The notes beneath the pieces are model-generated. The model was not told the origin of the DNA, searched no databases, and was given only the letters and a program-made list of their open reading frames with translations. A stretch of 64,000 bases of DNA. Origin: Gimesia fumaroli (GTDB lineage Bacteria > Planctomycetota > Planctomycetia > Planctomycetales > Planctomycetaceae). This document shows positions 17,717-26,672 of this stretch, one piece after another (positions within the stretch are counted from its first letter, which is position 1; each line of letters begins with the position of its first letter). The position numbers and the translations under genes are program-made. Location: NCBI RefSeq assembly GCF_007754425.1, contig NZ_CP037452.1, forward strand, positions 4,439,164 to 4,503,163. Direction: 5' to 3'.

Positions 17717-17986
17717 CTATTCAGCAGTTGTTTTATTCGCAGATTTTGCCAGTCGCGACTTGGTCCGAGCGGCGGCATTCTTATGAATGATGCCTTTGGC
17801 AGCAGCCTGATCAATTTTCTTCGCAGCTGCCTGTAAGGCTTTGGCGGCAGCCTGAGAATCATCACCGGCAATCGCAGTACGCGCACTTTTAATGGCGGAG
17901 CGTAACTCTGAACGAGATGAACGGTTACGGAGACGGCGAGTCTCACTTTTTCGCAACGCAGTTTTGGCACTTTTTGAATTTGGCAT
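17717..17986 (-). CDS. rpsT: 30S ribosomal protein S20
   Basis: An 89-residue basic protein starting MPNSKSAKTALRKSETRRLRNRS, the canonical S20 N-terminus, and continuing AAAKALQAAAKKIDQAAAKGIIHKNAAARTKSRL. S20 binds 16S rRNA early in 30S assembly. The frame is open to 18043, but the start at 17986 matches the family; no Shine-Dalgarno precedes it. The gene is monocistronic, with a terminator behind it and a hairpin with T tract about 135 bases upstream on the opposite strand. Confidence 0.96.
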   Translation of the reverse strand: MPNSKSAKTALRKSETRRLRNRSSRSELRSAIKSARTAIAGDDSQAAAKALQAAAKKIDQAAAKGIIHKNAAARTKSRLAKSANKTTAE

Positions 17987-18120
17987 TTTTCGACTTAAGT
18001 ATTTTCTGAGTAACTGTTTACAACATAAAACGACATCCATCATTAAAGACAGTCGCCACTATAAAACCTCAGGCAGAAGAGGAGCTTAACAACCTCGAAC
18101 CCGTTATTCCAGCCATTCTG

Positions 18121-18142
18121 AGCTGCTAAAAGCAGCTTTTTT
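18121..18142 (+). terminator. Hairpin with T6 on the plus strand, no plus-strand gene before it
   Basis: AGCTGCT (18121-18127), AAA, AGCAGCT (18131-18137) is followed by T to 18142, an intrinsic terminator in the plus direction. Both flanking genes (rpsT and the TPR gene) are on the minus strand. It may end an antisense or small RNA across rpsT, or be part of the rpsT upstream region. Confidence 0.6.
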
Positions 18143-18184
18143 CAGGAATATTTCGAATCGACCGTATATTAAGCCCTGATCTGA

Positions 18185-19582
18185 TTAAAGTCCTTCGAGA
18201 CGTTCGCGTGCATCCCGATAATCATAATCGACAGCCAGAATCTCACTATAATGATCTTCTGCTTTCTCCTTCTCCTTCGATTCTTCGTACAACCGGCCAA
18301 TCAAGTAGTGTGCTTCCTTATAAATATCCGGTTTCTCATCAGGAGAAAGGCTGGGAAGTGCTTTCTCAAACTGCCGTTTCGCGAGTTCTTTTTTGCCTTC
18401 GGCATAGAAGCACTTGCCTAAAGCCACCAACGCATCCGAACTGATACGTGTGTCTTTGACCGATTGCTGCAATAAGGTGATTGCCTGTGCCCATTTTTTT
18501 AACCGGATAAATCGCTGAGCCAGCTCAAACTTAATCCGCATGTCGGCTGGATAGCGTTCCACCCGCTTGGTGAATATTTCTATTTCGCGCTTGATTAACG
18601 CTTTACTGATTAAGGTCACCCGCTTCTTTGCTTCTTCGTTCTTGCGATCACGGTTAAATTCGTCTTTGGCTGCAGTCAGTTTTTCTTTTAACTGTTCCAG
18701 ATCAATATCTTCAACCTGTTCTCCGATGTTGGTATCTTTCCCGGAGAGTTCATAAGCTTTCTCGTAGTTTTCCTTCGCCTCGGTCAGTTTCCCGTCCCGT
18801 CGATAAAAATCCCCCAGTTTCAGGTAATGATCTTTATTTTCGGGTTCCTTGCGTATCAATCGCTGGAGGTCCGCTTCTACCGATTGCCCTGGACCATCGG
18901 GGGCTCCTCCCTTTTGCGCCTGGTGCCGCTGTTCGCGCGTCTCGCGACCTTCATCGTAGGCGGATTGTCGCTTAACCCCACTTGACTTTTCAGCCCCTTC
19001 GTACCCGCCGCGAACACGGGTTTCCGTCGCCATCAAAGCGGTGACTTTGGAACGCGCTTCGCCATCCATTGGATCAAGCTTGAATGCCATTTCCCAGCAT
19101 TCTCTGGCTTGTTTGAACTCCCCTTTTTCTTCCAGTAATTCACCGAGATTCGTGTAATAGCCTTTATTTGCTTTGTCATTTTCAATGGCCATTTTAAAAC
19201 CAAAGATCGCAGGATCGTCATATCCCTGATTTTGACATGCTTCTGCCATATCTGCATTCAAACCGGCATCCCAGGGATTGAGCGTCAAACCTTCTTCAGC
19301 GTACTGATCTACTGAAGCCCAGTCTTTTTTTCGGCGGGAATTTTTGATTTTTGTTTTGAGCCCCGCTAATTTGAGTACTCCCATTTTAGAACCGGAATTG
19401 TTATCGCCGTATTTTTTGCGCTCGGCCCCCCGCTTTGTCTGGCGATAGAGCAGCGCTTCGGGATCCAGCTTGACGGCTGTGGTAAACATCTCAATGGAAT
19501 AATCCCAGTTCTCTTTGGACAAGGCTTCATTTCCTCGTCGCCAGCAATCTGCCGCAATTTTTTTGTTTCTGTCAGATGTCAT
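18185..19582 (-). CDS. TPR-repeat protein, cytoplasmic
   Basis: A 465-residue protein with TPR-like helix pairs at about residues 10-50, 85-185, 235-285 and 340-460 (for example YYTNLGELLEEKGEFKQARECWEMAFKLDP and HYLKLGDFYRRDGKLTEAKENYEKAYEL). Between them is a Gly/Gln-rich charged linker near residues 195-230. It has no signal peptide or membrane helix, so a cytoplasmic scaffold is likely. The ATG at 19582 has GGAAGAG nine bases upstream. I recognise it as a conserved type in planctomycetes but know of no assigned function. Confidence 0.85.
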   Translation of the reverse strand: MTSDRNKKIAADCWRRGNEALSKENWDYSIEMFTTAVKLDPEALLYRQTKRGAERKKYGDNNSGSKMGVLKLAGLKTKIKNSRRKKDWASVDQYAEEGLTLNPWDAGLNADMAEACQNQGYDDPAIFGFKMAIENDKANKGYYTNLGELLEEKGEFKQARECWEMAFKLDPMDGEARSKVTALMATETRVRGGYEGAEKSSGVKRQSAYDEGRETREQRHQAQKGGAPDGPGQSVEADLQRLIRKEPENKDHYLKLGDFYRRDGKLTEAKENYEKAYELSGKDTNIGEQVEDIDLEQLKEKLTAAKDEFNRDRKNEEAKKRVTLISKALIKREIEIFTKRVERYPADMRIKFELAQRFIRLKKWAQAITLLQQSVKDTRISSDALVALGKCFYAEGKKELAKRQFEKALPSLSPDEKPDIYKEAHYLIGRLYEESKEKEKAEDHYSEILAVDYDYRDARERLEGL

Positions 19583-19934
19583 AAAGCTCTTCCGATGTTA
19601 ACCAATGCTCGAAATCATGTGTTGATAGGCCGACTAAGCCGAAATGCGCCAATAGAAACAGACTCACATCCCTTGTCTGTCTCTGCGATCTTCTATCTTT
19701 CATACGTTCTATTTTTATATCTTACAAAATTTATTAACACCCTACCATCACAAGTTTTAGTTAATTTAACTACACACAAGTATAGAACCACCCAGAAACC
19801 TGGGCCGCTGTACTTGCATCTCCGATCTTCGATTCCCACAATGGAATCAAAGTTCGGAATTCCAACCAACTTCGAACCACGTCAACTACTGGTACACAAT
19901 CTTACACTCACACAAGATCTTTGGAGAACCCAAA
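19583..19934. other. Divergent intergenic region, 352 bases
   Basis: It separates the minus-strand TPR gene from the plus-strand DUF1080 gene and should hold both promoters. The middle (about 19690-19790) is strongly A/T-rich. An open frame from 19595 overlaps the DUF1080 start in another frame and has no ribosome site. I see no repeat or RNA gene. Confidence 0.5.
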
Positions 19935-20942
19935 ATGAAGCAGTTCACGATGTGCGCCCTGTTAGGCTGCTATGCTCTTGTTGCTCTCACACCAGCCACC
20001 TATGCAGATTCGAAATCCCCTAAATGGGCAGCCACAAGTGTCGAAGAAGCAGGCCCCGATTTCCAGATCCAGGGAGAATATTCCGGAATTTTAGGAGAGG
20101 GAAGTAGCGATCCGCTGAAATACGGCGCACAAGTCATCGCGCTGGGAGACGGAAAGTTTCGGGCCGTTGGTTATCCAGGAGGATTACCCGGCGATGGCTG
20201 GAATCAGGAAAAGAAAACCACGACCGAAGGAAAAAAATCCGGAAATGTCATCAGCTTTGAATCTGAAGAAGGCCGTGGCGATCTTGAAGACGGAAAAATC
20301 ACGATCTACGATGCGGAAGGCAACGAAGTCGGCGTCCTCAAAAAAGTGAATCGCAAAAGTCCGACGCTCGGCAAAAAAGCCCCTGAAGGTGCCACCGTGC
20401 TATTTGATTCTTCCAAGCCATTAGAGACCCTGAAGAATTTCAATAATGGTCGCATCACCGAAGATGGTCTGCTGAAAGAGGGAGTCACCAGTAAGAAAAC
20501 CTTCAAAGACGGACACTTACACCTGGAATTTCAGCTCCCCTTCATGCCACAGGCACGCGGCCAGGGACGAAGTAACAGTGGCTGCTATGTATTAGGTCGC
20601 TATGAAGTACAAATTCTGGACTCCTTCGGTCTGGAAGGCAAAGACAACGAGTGCGGCGGCATCTACAAACTGGGTGCGCCTGACGTCAACATGTGCTTCC
20701 CTCCTCTTGCCTGGCAAACCTACGATATTGATTTTACATCTGCCAAATATGACAAAGAGGGAAACAAGACCGCCAAGGCCCGAATCACCGTCAAGCACAA
20801 CGGCGTCACCGTTCATAATGACCGTGAAATTGATGAGCCAACACCAGGCGGAACCAATAAAGACGAAGCGATCGCAGGCCCTCTGTTTCTGCAGAATCAC
20901 TCAAACCCTGTTCGCTTCAGAAATATCTGGGTACTTGAATAA
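19935..20942 (+). CDS. Secreted DUF1080 (3-keto-disaccharide hydrolase-like) protein
   Basis: A 335-residue protein with a signal peptide (MKQFTMCALLGCYALVALTPATYA). A first part of about 110 residues carries short beta repeats. The DUF1080 jelly-roll follows from about residue 145: FDSSKPLETLKNFNNGRITEDG, HLHLEFQLPFMP, NSGCYVLGRYEVQILDSFG, WQTYDIDFTSAKYD and GPLFLQNHSNPVRFRNIWV. The domain resembles concanavalin-like glucan-binding or hydrolase folds, and some members hydrolyse 3-keto-glycosides. GGAG lies eight bases before the ATG. It is followed after 60 bases by an MFS transporter, suggesting extracellular sugar processing coupled to uptake. Confidence 0.9.
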   Translation: MKQFTMCALLGCYALVALTPATYADSKSPKWAATSVEEAGPDFQIQGEYSGILGEGSSDPLKYGAQVIALGDGKFRAVGYPGGLPGDGWNQEKKTTTEGKKSGNVISFESEEGRGDLEDGKITIYDAEGNEVGVLKKVNRKSPTLGKKAPEGATVLFDSSKPLETLKNFNNGRITEDGLLKEGVTSKKTFKDGHLHLEFQLPFMPQARGQGRSNSGCYVLGRYEVQILDSFGLEGKDNECGGIYKLGAPDVNMCFPPLAWQTYDIDFTSAKYDKEGNKTAKARITVKHNGVTVHNDREIDEPTPGGTNKDEAIAGPLFLQNHSNPVRFRNIWVLE

Positions 20943-21002
20943 TAATGAACCTGTGACAACGGTAACCAATCCCGATATTTCCAAACTGAGGGCCCCATTC
21001 TG

Positions 21003-22397
21003 ATGACGGAAGTAGATAGTCTGAGCGTAGAAAGTACAGAGACATCTCTCAAAAGAAGACTCTGCCTGATGATGTTTCTCCAGTACTTTGTGCAGGGGTG
21101 TTATCTCCCGATCATCACGCTCTATCTCTTTGACGCACTCGGGTTCTCAGCGTTGCAGGTCGGCGTGTTTGGAGCGGCATTGGCTGTGGGGCCTTTACTG
21201 GCCCCCTTTGTGTTTGGTCAGATTGTCGACCGTCATTATGCGACAGAACGCGTGCTTGCGTTCTGTCACTTTTCGGGCGGTGTCATCATGCTGGCGCTTT
21301 TCTTCCAGACACACTACTGGCCTGTGGTGATTTTAGGGGTGCTGTATTCGGTCCTGTATGTCCCCACCATGATGCTCACAAACTCTCTCTCCTTTCAGCA
21401 TTTAAAAGACAGTGACCGCGAATTCCCTCTCATCCGGTTATGGGGCACCATCGGCTTTGTCGTCCCCGCCTGGGTTGCAGAAGGTATCTTTTTACGCAAT
21501 CTGGAAGGAGAGGCATTGAATACAGGGCGCGGAATCGTCCTGGCAATGGCGGGGGTCATAGGGCTACTGATGGCAGCCTACTGCTTAACTCTGCCTCATA
21601 CCCCGCCCGTCAAGAGTGATAAAAAAGATCTGGCTCCCGGAAAAGTGCTGAAAATGCTCAAATACCGGCACTTCCTGATTCTTGTCGTTGTCACATTCAT
21701 TATCGCAATTGCGCATAAGTTTTACTTTCAGTGGAACAGCCCGTTTATCAGTTCGATTCTCAGAGAGGGAGGCGTGACTGGCGCCTGGGAACAGCGCATC
21801 AGTTCCATCGGGCAGGTTTTCGAAGTCATCGTAATGGCGGTCCTAGGATTCGGCATCAAAAAATATGGATTTAAAACGGTCATGCTTGTCGGATTGTTAT
21901 CGTATTTAGTCCGCAGTTTGATCTTTGCGTATGCGTCGACCATCGGTAACGTTTTCGCTGTCTCCTTAGCACTGACTTGTCTCGGACAAGCGATGCACGG
22001 CCTCTGCTTTGGTTGCTTTCTCGCGGCTGCTTTTATCTATGTTGATAAAGTCTCCCCCCTTGACGTGAGAGGCACCATGCAGACTTTTTTCGGAACCTTT
22101 GTCTTCGGACTGGGAATGTTTGCCGGAGGATTCATCAGTGGAAATATCGGCGACTTTTTCACATCCACCGGAATTGGTTCAATGCTCCGCACCCAATGGA
22201 ACATTCAGTCACAGACTGGGATTCAGGAATTCACCCGAAAAACACTCGACGGGGAAACGCTCATGTTATTGCGCGACTGGACCGGGATCTGGTTAAGCAG
22301 CGCTGCAATTGCCTTGTTCGCGACCTTACTGTTCTGGACCCTCTTTCCCAAATTCGATACTTCACAACGTCTCTCTCACTCTGAAGAAACGACCTAG
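21003..22397 (+). CDS. MFS transporter, nucleoside:H+ symporter-like
   Basis: A 464-residue protein with 12 predicted membrane helices. The order of helices and motifs such as FLQYFVQGCYLPIITLYLF, ALAVGPLLAPFVFGQIVDRHYATERVLA and FPLIRLWGTIGFVVPAW resemble the nucleoside:H+ symporter / LacY-like branch of MFS. The substrate may be a nucleoside or a small sugar. It lies downstream of the DUF1080 gene and its TAG is directly followed by the ATG of a small membrane protein, so all three probably form one operon. Confidence 0.88.
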   Translation: MTEVDSLSVESTETSLKRRLCLMMFLQYFVQGCYLPIITLYLFDALGFSALQVGVFGAALAVGPLLAPFVFGQIVDRHYATERVLAFCHFSGGVIMLALFFQTHYWPVVILGVLYSVLYVPTMMLTNSLSFQHLKDSDREFPLIRLWGTIGFVVPAWVAEGIFLRNLEGEALNTGRGIVLAMAGVIGLLMAAYCLTLPHTPPVKSDKKDLAPGKVLKMLKYRHFLILVVVTFIIAIAHKFYFQWNSPFISSILREGGVTGAWEQRISSIGQVFEVIVMAVLGFGIKKYGFKTVMLVGLLSYLVRSLIFAYASTIGNVFAVSLALTCLGQAMHGLCFGCFLAAAFIYVDKVSPLDVRGTMQTFFGTFVFGLGMFAGGFISGNIGDFFTSTGIGSMLRTQWNIQSQTGIQEFTRKTLDGETLMLLRDWTGIWLSSAAIALFATLLFWTLFPKFDTSQRLSHSEETT

Positions 22398-22631
22398 ATG
22401 CCTTTTCATCTCTCAGAAAATGAACTCATCGGTGGCACCGTTCTGATCCTCTCGCTTTGGGGACTCATCAAAGATCAATGGTTTCTGGCGAATACCAGAA
22501 AAGGCCAACGTCTGTTAGAGTGGTTTGGACCAGGCCGCGCAATCTGGGTCCTCCGACTCATTTTTCTGATCGGGATCATATTCGGTGCACTCCTGGCCAC
22601 AGGTCTGATCCAGCCCATCCAATGGGAATGA
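22398..22631 (+). CDS. Small membrane protein, two helices
   Basis: A 77-residue protein whose ATG follows the MFS gene stop with no gap. Two hydrophobic segments, IGGTVLILSLWGLI and IWVLRLIFLIGIIFGALLATGLI, flank a basic loop with GQRLLEWFGPGRA. I do not recognise the family. The tight junction suggests translational coupling, and it may be a transporter accessory protein; the function is inferred only from position. Confidence 0.7.
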   Translation: MPFHLSENELIGGTVLILSLWGLIKDQWFLANTRKGQRLLEWFGPGRAIWVLRLIFLIGIIFGALLATGLIQPIQWE

Positions 22632-22666
22632 GCTGTGTCCAAACGCTGTTGGCTCTACATTTCGCC

Positions 22667-22725
22667 TGCCAGATTGGCACTAGTCCCTCCTCTTGTTTTG
22701 ACTCGTTTCTCATGCCAGATTGACA
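22667..22725 (+). promoter_or_regulatory. Repeated motif upstream of hsp20 pair, candidate operator
   Basis: TGCCAGATTGGCA (22667-22679), a 5-3-5 palindrome, recurs as TGCCAGATTGACA (22713-22725), 12 of 13 bases identical and 46 bases apart. Both lie in the 265-base gap ahead of the two hsp20 genes and the arrangement suggests a repressor or activator site. No sigma-54 -12 element or CIRCE palindrome is present. Confidence 0.45.
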
Positions 22726-22896
22726 TTTACTGCAACAACATATGCAGAACCTTTTTCGCACACAGGACATAAACCACTTATATTTAGACACTTACATCGC
22801 ATCCTCTTGTTTTTATTGAAGTCCGTCTAAATGGTATGGCCTTTGCATCTTTAATCAGCCACGATCTTTGGTTTTAAAGTTTGAGGAACTTGTAAA

Positions 22897-23352
22897 ATGC
22901 CGATTTTTCGTTGGGAACAATCATGGAACCCGCTCAGGGATTTGGAGCGTGAAGTCGACCGTCTGATTCAAGGCGTCGAATTCTCGGTACAGGGCATTCG
23001 CATGCCCCGCCAATACCCGGCGGTTAATATCTTCGAACTGGATCACGAGTTTCTGATTACCGCAGAATTACCAGGAATGCAGGTCGAGGATCTGGATTTG
23101 ACCATCGCCAATGGTGTGCTCACTCTCAAAGGGCACAGAAATCCTCCGGTGATTGATGAGGGCGAGATCCCAGAAGAACGCTTCCGCCGTCAGGAACGGC
23201 CATTTGGAGAATGGCAGCGATCGATCAGTATTCCCGATCGAATTTCTGAAGAACATCTCTCTGCCGAGTTCAACGATGGTGTCTTGAAGATCCATCTTCC
23301 CAAGCTGGAAGAAGAACTTCCCCGCCAGATTCCCGTCAGTTCGGGGGAATAG
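22897..23352 (+). CDS. Hsp20 / alpha-crystallin small heat-shock protein
   Basis: A 151-residue ATP-independent chaperone of usual length. A start region of about 40 residues with WNPLRDLEREVDRLI is followed by the alpha-crystallin domain: PAVNIFELDHEFLITAELPGM, LTIANGVLTLKGHR, FGEWQRSISIPDRI and AEFNDGVLKIHLPK. The tail IPVSS carries an IxV-like assembly motif. AGGA lies nine bases before the ATG. The second hsp20 gene begins nine bases after the stop. Confidence 0.95.
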   Translation: MPIFRWEQSWNPLRDLEREVDRLIQGVEFSVQGIRMPRQYPAVNIFELDHEFLITAELPGMQVEDLDLTIANGVLTLKGHRNPPVIDEGEIPEERFRRQERPFGEWQRSISIPDRISEEHLSAEFNDGVLKIHLPKLEEELPRQIPVSSGE

Positions 23353-23361
23353 GAACCAGTT

Positions 23362-23745
23362 ATGAGTAGACAGCCCAATAGTGACGAACCGCGTGAAATC
23401 GCTCATCCCGAGCAATTTGTATTTACGCCGCCCATTGATATTTACGAAACCGAACAGGGGCTCGTACTCTACGCGGATCTTCCGGGTGTCTCTGTCAATT
23501 CCCTTGAACTACAGGTTCAGGATAACAAACTGACGTTACTGGGCCGGGTTGAACCTCAGATCCCTGAAGGAGCACGTCCGCTGCACAAAGAATATGAAGT
23601 AGGCAATTATCTGCGTTCCTTCATCTTAAGCGGCGAAATCATACACAGTCAAATTGAAGCCAAGCTGGCCAACGGCGTATTGCGGATCTTTCTGCCCAAA
23701 GCCCCCAAGGCAGAACCGCGCAGGATTCAGGTTAACACAGGCTGA
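23362..23745 (+). CDS. Hsp20 / alpha-crystallin small heat-shock protein, second copy
   Basis: A 127-residue protein with a shorter N-terminal arm than its neighbour. The alpha-crystallin domain runs from about residue 20 ([23 protein letters not shown]) to 120 ([17 protein letters not shown]). The pair is divergent in sequence, so this is an old duplication or a functional heteromer, as in several planctomycetes. AGGA lies seven bases before the ATG. The minus-strand TPR gene ends 22 bases further on. Confidence 0.94.
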   Translation: MSRQPNSDEPREIAHPEQFVFTPPIDIYETEQGLVLYADLPGVSVNSLELQVQDNKLTLLGRVEPQIPEGARPLHKEYEVGNYLRSFILSGEIIHSQIEAKLANGVLRIFLPKAPKAEPRRIQVNTG

Positions 23746-23766
23746 GTTCGGTCGGTCCCGGTTCGC

Positions 23767-24906
23767 TTAACGTTTCGAAGGCGATTGCGTTTTTTCAATG
23801 GACTCACTCTGTAATGAAGACGGCTTTAAGTCATCTTCTTTGATCAACGACTGATTTTGTCTTTGCAACTGCAGTGCTTCTTCGCGCTTTCCGATCAAGC
23901 CCGCTGCCCGCGCTAATGCGGAAACAAAACGCCGGTCCGTTTGATGCGCAGAGTAGAGCGGTTTCAGTAAATCATACGCCTGCTGACCTGACCGCTGGTA
24001 GATTAACAGGTCGGCCTTTAAAAGCAGACTTTCGAAATCCTGAGGATCGGCCTGCAGTGCCTGTTCCACATGCGAAAGTGCTGCAGCAACCTTCCCCTGA
24101 TTACGATCAATGATTGCCAGATAACGCAAAGCCGTACTCGAATCGGGCCGTTGTTCCAGACACCAGCTCGCTTCCCGTTCTGCGGTTTTCAGATCCCCCG
24201 TATAGAGCGCTGCATACGCCAGATTCAAATGCGCCTCATACAAGTCCGGCTCTAAAAACAGGACTTCTTTCAAAGGCCCCACCATTTCACTTGTTCTACC
24301 AGCCTGCCGCAGAATATTGGCAACCAGTAGATAATTCGCAGCCTGATTCGCGCCCAGCTCAATACTGCGATTTGCATATTTGAGTGCACGGTCATACTTA
24401 CCGGCATTGAAAAACAATCGCGCCAGTTGCTCGTGAAAACGACGCTCCTCTGGATACTTGCGAACCAGAATCAACAATGCCGGCTTCGCCTTGTCAGGCA
24501 GGTCCTGCTCCCTTGCTATCTCGGCAATGGCTTCGACGGCTTCATAATAACGCGGGTGACGCGACGTCACATGCGAATAATTTTCCAACGCCTGAAAGGG
24601 CGCACGATCCTGAATCAATTGCCCTAACTGAAAATGGGCAAACTCATCATCCGGGTGCTGCTGCAGATAGGCAATCAACTCTTTCCGTCTGGCTTTCTCT
24701 GCCTGTGCTGCTGCCTCTTGATGTTCTTCCGTCTGTTCGGACTGCTTCAGAGTAGCCACTTCACTCTGATCGGAGAAATAATAAATCAGCAAAGCCAGCA
24801 AGCCTACAACGGCCACAATCAGGCCGATTGAAAAAGAAAACCGCTTTTCCGGTTTGGAAAAGGGTTTGCTCAGATTCTCAGATTCCGGCTGGCTATTCAT
24901 ATTCAT
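23767..24906 (-). CDS. Membrane-anchored TPR protein
   Basis: A 379-residue protein with one membrane helix at about residues 26-45 (FSIGLIVAVVGLLALLIYYF). A coiled, charged segment follows, then about seven TPR units from residue 80 to 350 (for example FHEQLARLFFNAGKYDRALKYANRSIELG and YEAHLNLAYAALYTGDLKTAEREASWCLEQRP). Its ATG overlaps the stop of the CRTAC1 gene by four bases, so it is translated with that gene and probably scaffolds it. The function is unknown. Confidence 0.87.
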   Translation of the reverse strand: MNMNSQPESENLSKPFSKPEKRFSFSIGLIVAVVGLLALLIYYFSDQSEVATLKQSEQTEEHQEAAAQAEKARRKELIAYLQQHPDDEFAHFQLGQLIQDRAPFQALENYSHVTSRHPRYYEAVEAIAEIAREQDLPDKAKPALLILVRKYPEERRFHEQLARLFFNAGKYDRALKYANRSIELGANQAANYLLVANILRQAGRTSEMVGPLKEVLFLEPDLYEAHLNLAYAALYTGDLKTAEREASWCLEQRPDSSTALRYLAIIDRNQGKVAAALSHVEQALQADPQDFESLLLKADLLIYQRSGQQAYDLLKPLYSAHQTDRRFVSALARAAGLIGKREEALQLQRQNQSLIKEDDLKPSSLQSESIEKTQSPSKR

Positions 24907-26672
24907 CGCTGGCTGTGAGACAATTTTCGAGAATCACTCGTTCCTTCTATCAATGTATAATGCCCCCCCGGTTGTAATCCAGTCCAGATCTCGCTTTTCC
25001 CTCCCTGCCAGATCACTTTGACGGTAACTGGATCCGCATTCTCTCCCAACCCTATTAAAAGCCGGCCCTCGTCAGCCGACAGATAACTGCTGCTCCCCTT
25101 TCGATAACGCATCAACTTCCTGGAACCCGAAGTGATCTCCGCCGATGCACCAATCGCACTGCGATTGGAGGTCGTTCCAATCAACTCCAATGACAGACTC
25201 TGGTTCTGCGTTTGACTCCGATTCTCCAGCAGCACCAGTTTTTCGTTTAAATGAGACACCGCCAGGTCCGCCTTGCCGTCTCGATTAAAATCGGCAACCG
25301 CCGATCCACGGCCCACATGCTTCTGCTGAAAGAACGAGCCCGCCTGTGGTGAAATAATCTCAAATCGTCTTCCTTTCCGATTCAAGAAAAACTGCGGTTC
25401 CTGCTCATAAGGCTCATTCTTCCCTAACTGCGATAAGCGATCATGCACATGCCCATTGGTCACAAACAGATCTTCCCAGCCATCATTGTCCGCATCCAGA
25501 AACGAGGCACCAAATCCGAGCCGTACACGGCTGGCCGTCGCCAGGCCTGTCTCATCGGTCACATCCAGAAAAAATAGAGCCCCCTCATTGCGGTACAAGG
25601 TATTGGTTTCACCAAAGTAATTTGTCACAAACAAATCCAGCCGGCCATCGCCGTTATAGTCCGCTCCGGTCAGTCCCATTCCCGCTTCCCGATCTCCGGT
25701 ACGATTAAACGCAACGCCGGCAATTAAAGCCTGATCGGTGAAAACGCCCTGACCGTCATTCACCCATAACTGGTTGGCTACCGAATCATTGGCAATATAC
25801 AGATCTATGTCCCCGTCATGGTCGTAATCTGCCGCAAAGACGCCTAGCCCCTGTCGAGCAGGTTCACTGTGGAGCCCCGCTTTTTTCGACACATTGAGAA
25901 AGTTTCCATTTCCCAGATTCCGATACACCACATCATACTCCCCGCGCACATAGCGGGGATGACAGATAAAAAAGACACGCGTTCCATCGACCTTACGGCT
26001 GCAGATCGGATAGTTTTCCCGGTCAATTTCCAGATAGTTCACCACATACAAATCAAGCAAGCCATCGCCATTCAGGTCGGCCCAGGTGCAACTGGCTCCA
26101 TACCCCGGGTCATCCACGTGGGCGGATGGTGATACATCTGAAAACGTGCCATCGCCATTATTGCAGTACAACAGATTCCGACCGAACTGACTGACATACA
26201 AGTCCTCAAATCCATCGTGATTATAATCTCCAACGGCAAGCCCCATGGAATAACCAAAGTCAATTAACCCCGACAGCGTTGTGACATCTCGAAATGGGCT
26301 CTCCCCCCGGTTCTGAAACAAACGGTTGGATGTCGCGACATTGCTCGCATCATTCCGTTTTTTCTTCGAACTGCGCCACTCTTCGCCCTGCGCACAATAC
26401 AAATCGGGAAAGCCATCGTGATCATAATCAAGCCAGCCAATCCCCGATCCCATCATCAGATGCAAGTGCCGTTTAACCGTCAACGGTGAATGATGTTGAA
26501 ACGAAAGTTGTGAGGCATTCGTGACATCCTGAAACAAAACAGCTGGTTGCGGTTCTTCGGCGTCACAAATAGTACTGCAATGGCAGACGGCTTCTAAGCA
26601 GATGCAAAACACCACACTCCAGGCGCGCTCGAACAGGTTCGTTGTCATTCTGTTAGAAAGGAAATTGATCAT
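24903..26672 (-). CDS. CRTAC1 / ASPIC-UnbV FG-GAP repeat protein, secreted
   Basis: A 589-residue protein with a hydrophobic N-terminus, probably a signal peptide. Seven FG-GAP units follow, each with a calcium-loop motif (DYDHDGFPDLY, DYNHDGFEDLY, DLNGDGLLDLY, DYDHDGDIDLY, DYNGDGRLDLF, DADNDGWEDLF, DFNRDGKADL). The ASPIC/UnbV domain is at the end (GASAEITSGSRK, then GLGENADPVTVKVIWQGGKSE). Such proteins form seven-bladed propellers of unknown partner. The start at 26672 has GAGGCG nine bases upstream and overlaps the creatininase gene by 20 bases; an ATG at 26648 is an alternative. It forms an operon with creatininase and TPR genes. Confidence 0.9.
   Translation of the reverse strand: MINFLSNRMTTNLFERAWSVVFCICLEAVCHCSTICDAEEPQPAVLFQDVTNASQLSFQHHSPLTVKRHLHLMMGSGIGWLDYDHDGFPDLYCAQGEEWRSSKKKRNDASNVATSNRLFQNRGESPFRDVTTLSGLIDFGYSMGLAVGDYNHDGFEDLYVSQFGRNLLYCNNGDGTFSDVSPSAHVDDPGYGASCTWADLNGDGLLDLYVVNYLEIDRENYPICSRKVDGTRVFFICHPRYVRGEYDVVYRNLGNGNFLNVSKKAGLHSEPARQGLGVFAADYDHDGDIDLYIANDSVANQLWVNDGQGVFTDQALIAGVAFNRTGDREAGMGLTGADYNGDGRLDLFVTNYFGETNTLYRNEGALFFLDVTDETGLATASRVRLGFGASFLDADNDGWEDLFVTNGHVHDRLSQLGKNEPYEQEPQFFLNRKGRRFEIISPQAGSFFQQKHVGRGSAVADFNRDGKADLAVSHLNEKLVLLENRSQTQNQSLSLELIGTTSNRSAIGASAEITSGSRKLMRYRKGSSSYLSADEGRLLIGLGENADPVTVKVIWQGGKSEIWTGLQPGGHYTLIEGTSDSRKLSHSQR

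Noticed and set aside
19595-20023. 142-codon open frame overlapping the DUF1080 start
   Set aside because: No ribosome site, and it overlaps the well-supported DUF1080 signal peptide in another frame.
22676-22700. Possible sigma-54 promoter (TGGCAC) before hsp20
   Set aside because: No GC-type -12 element occurs at the required spacing.
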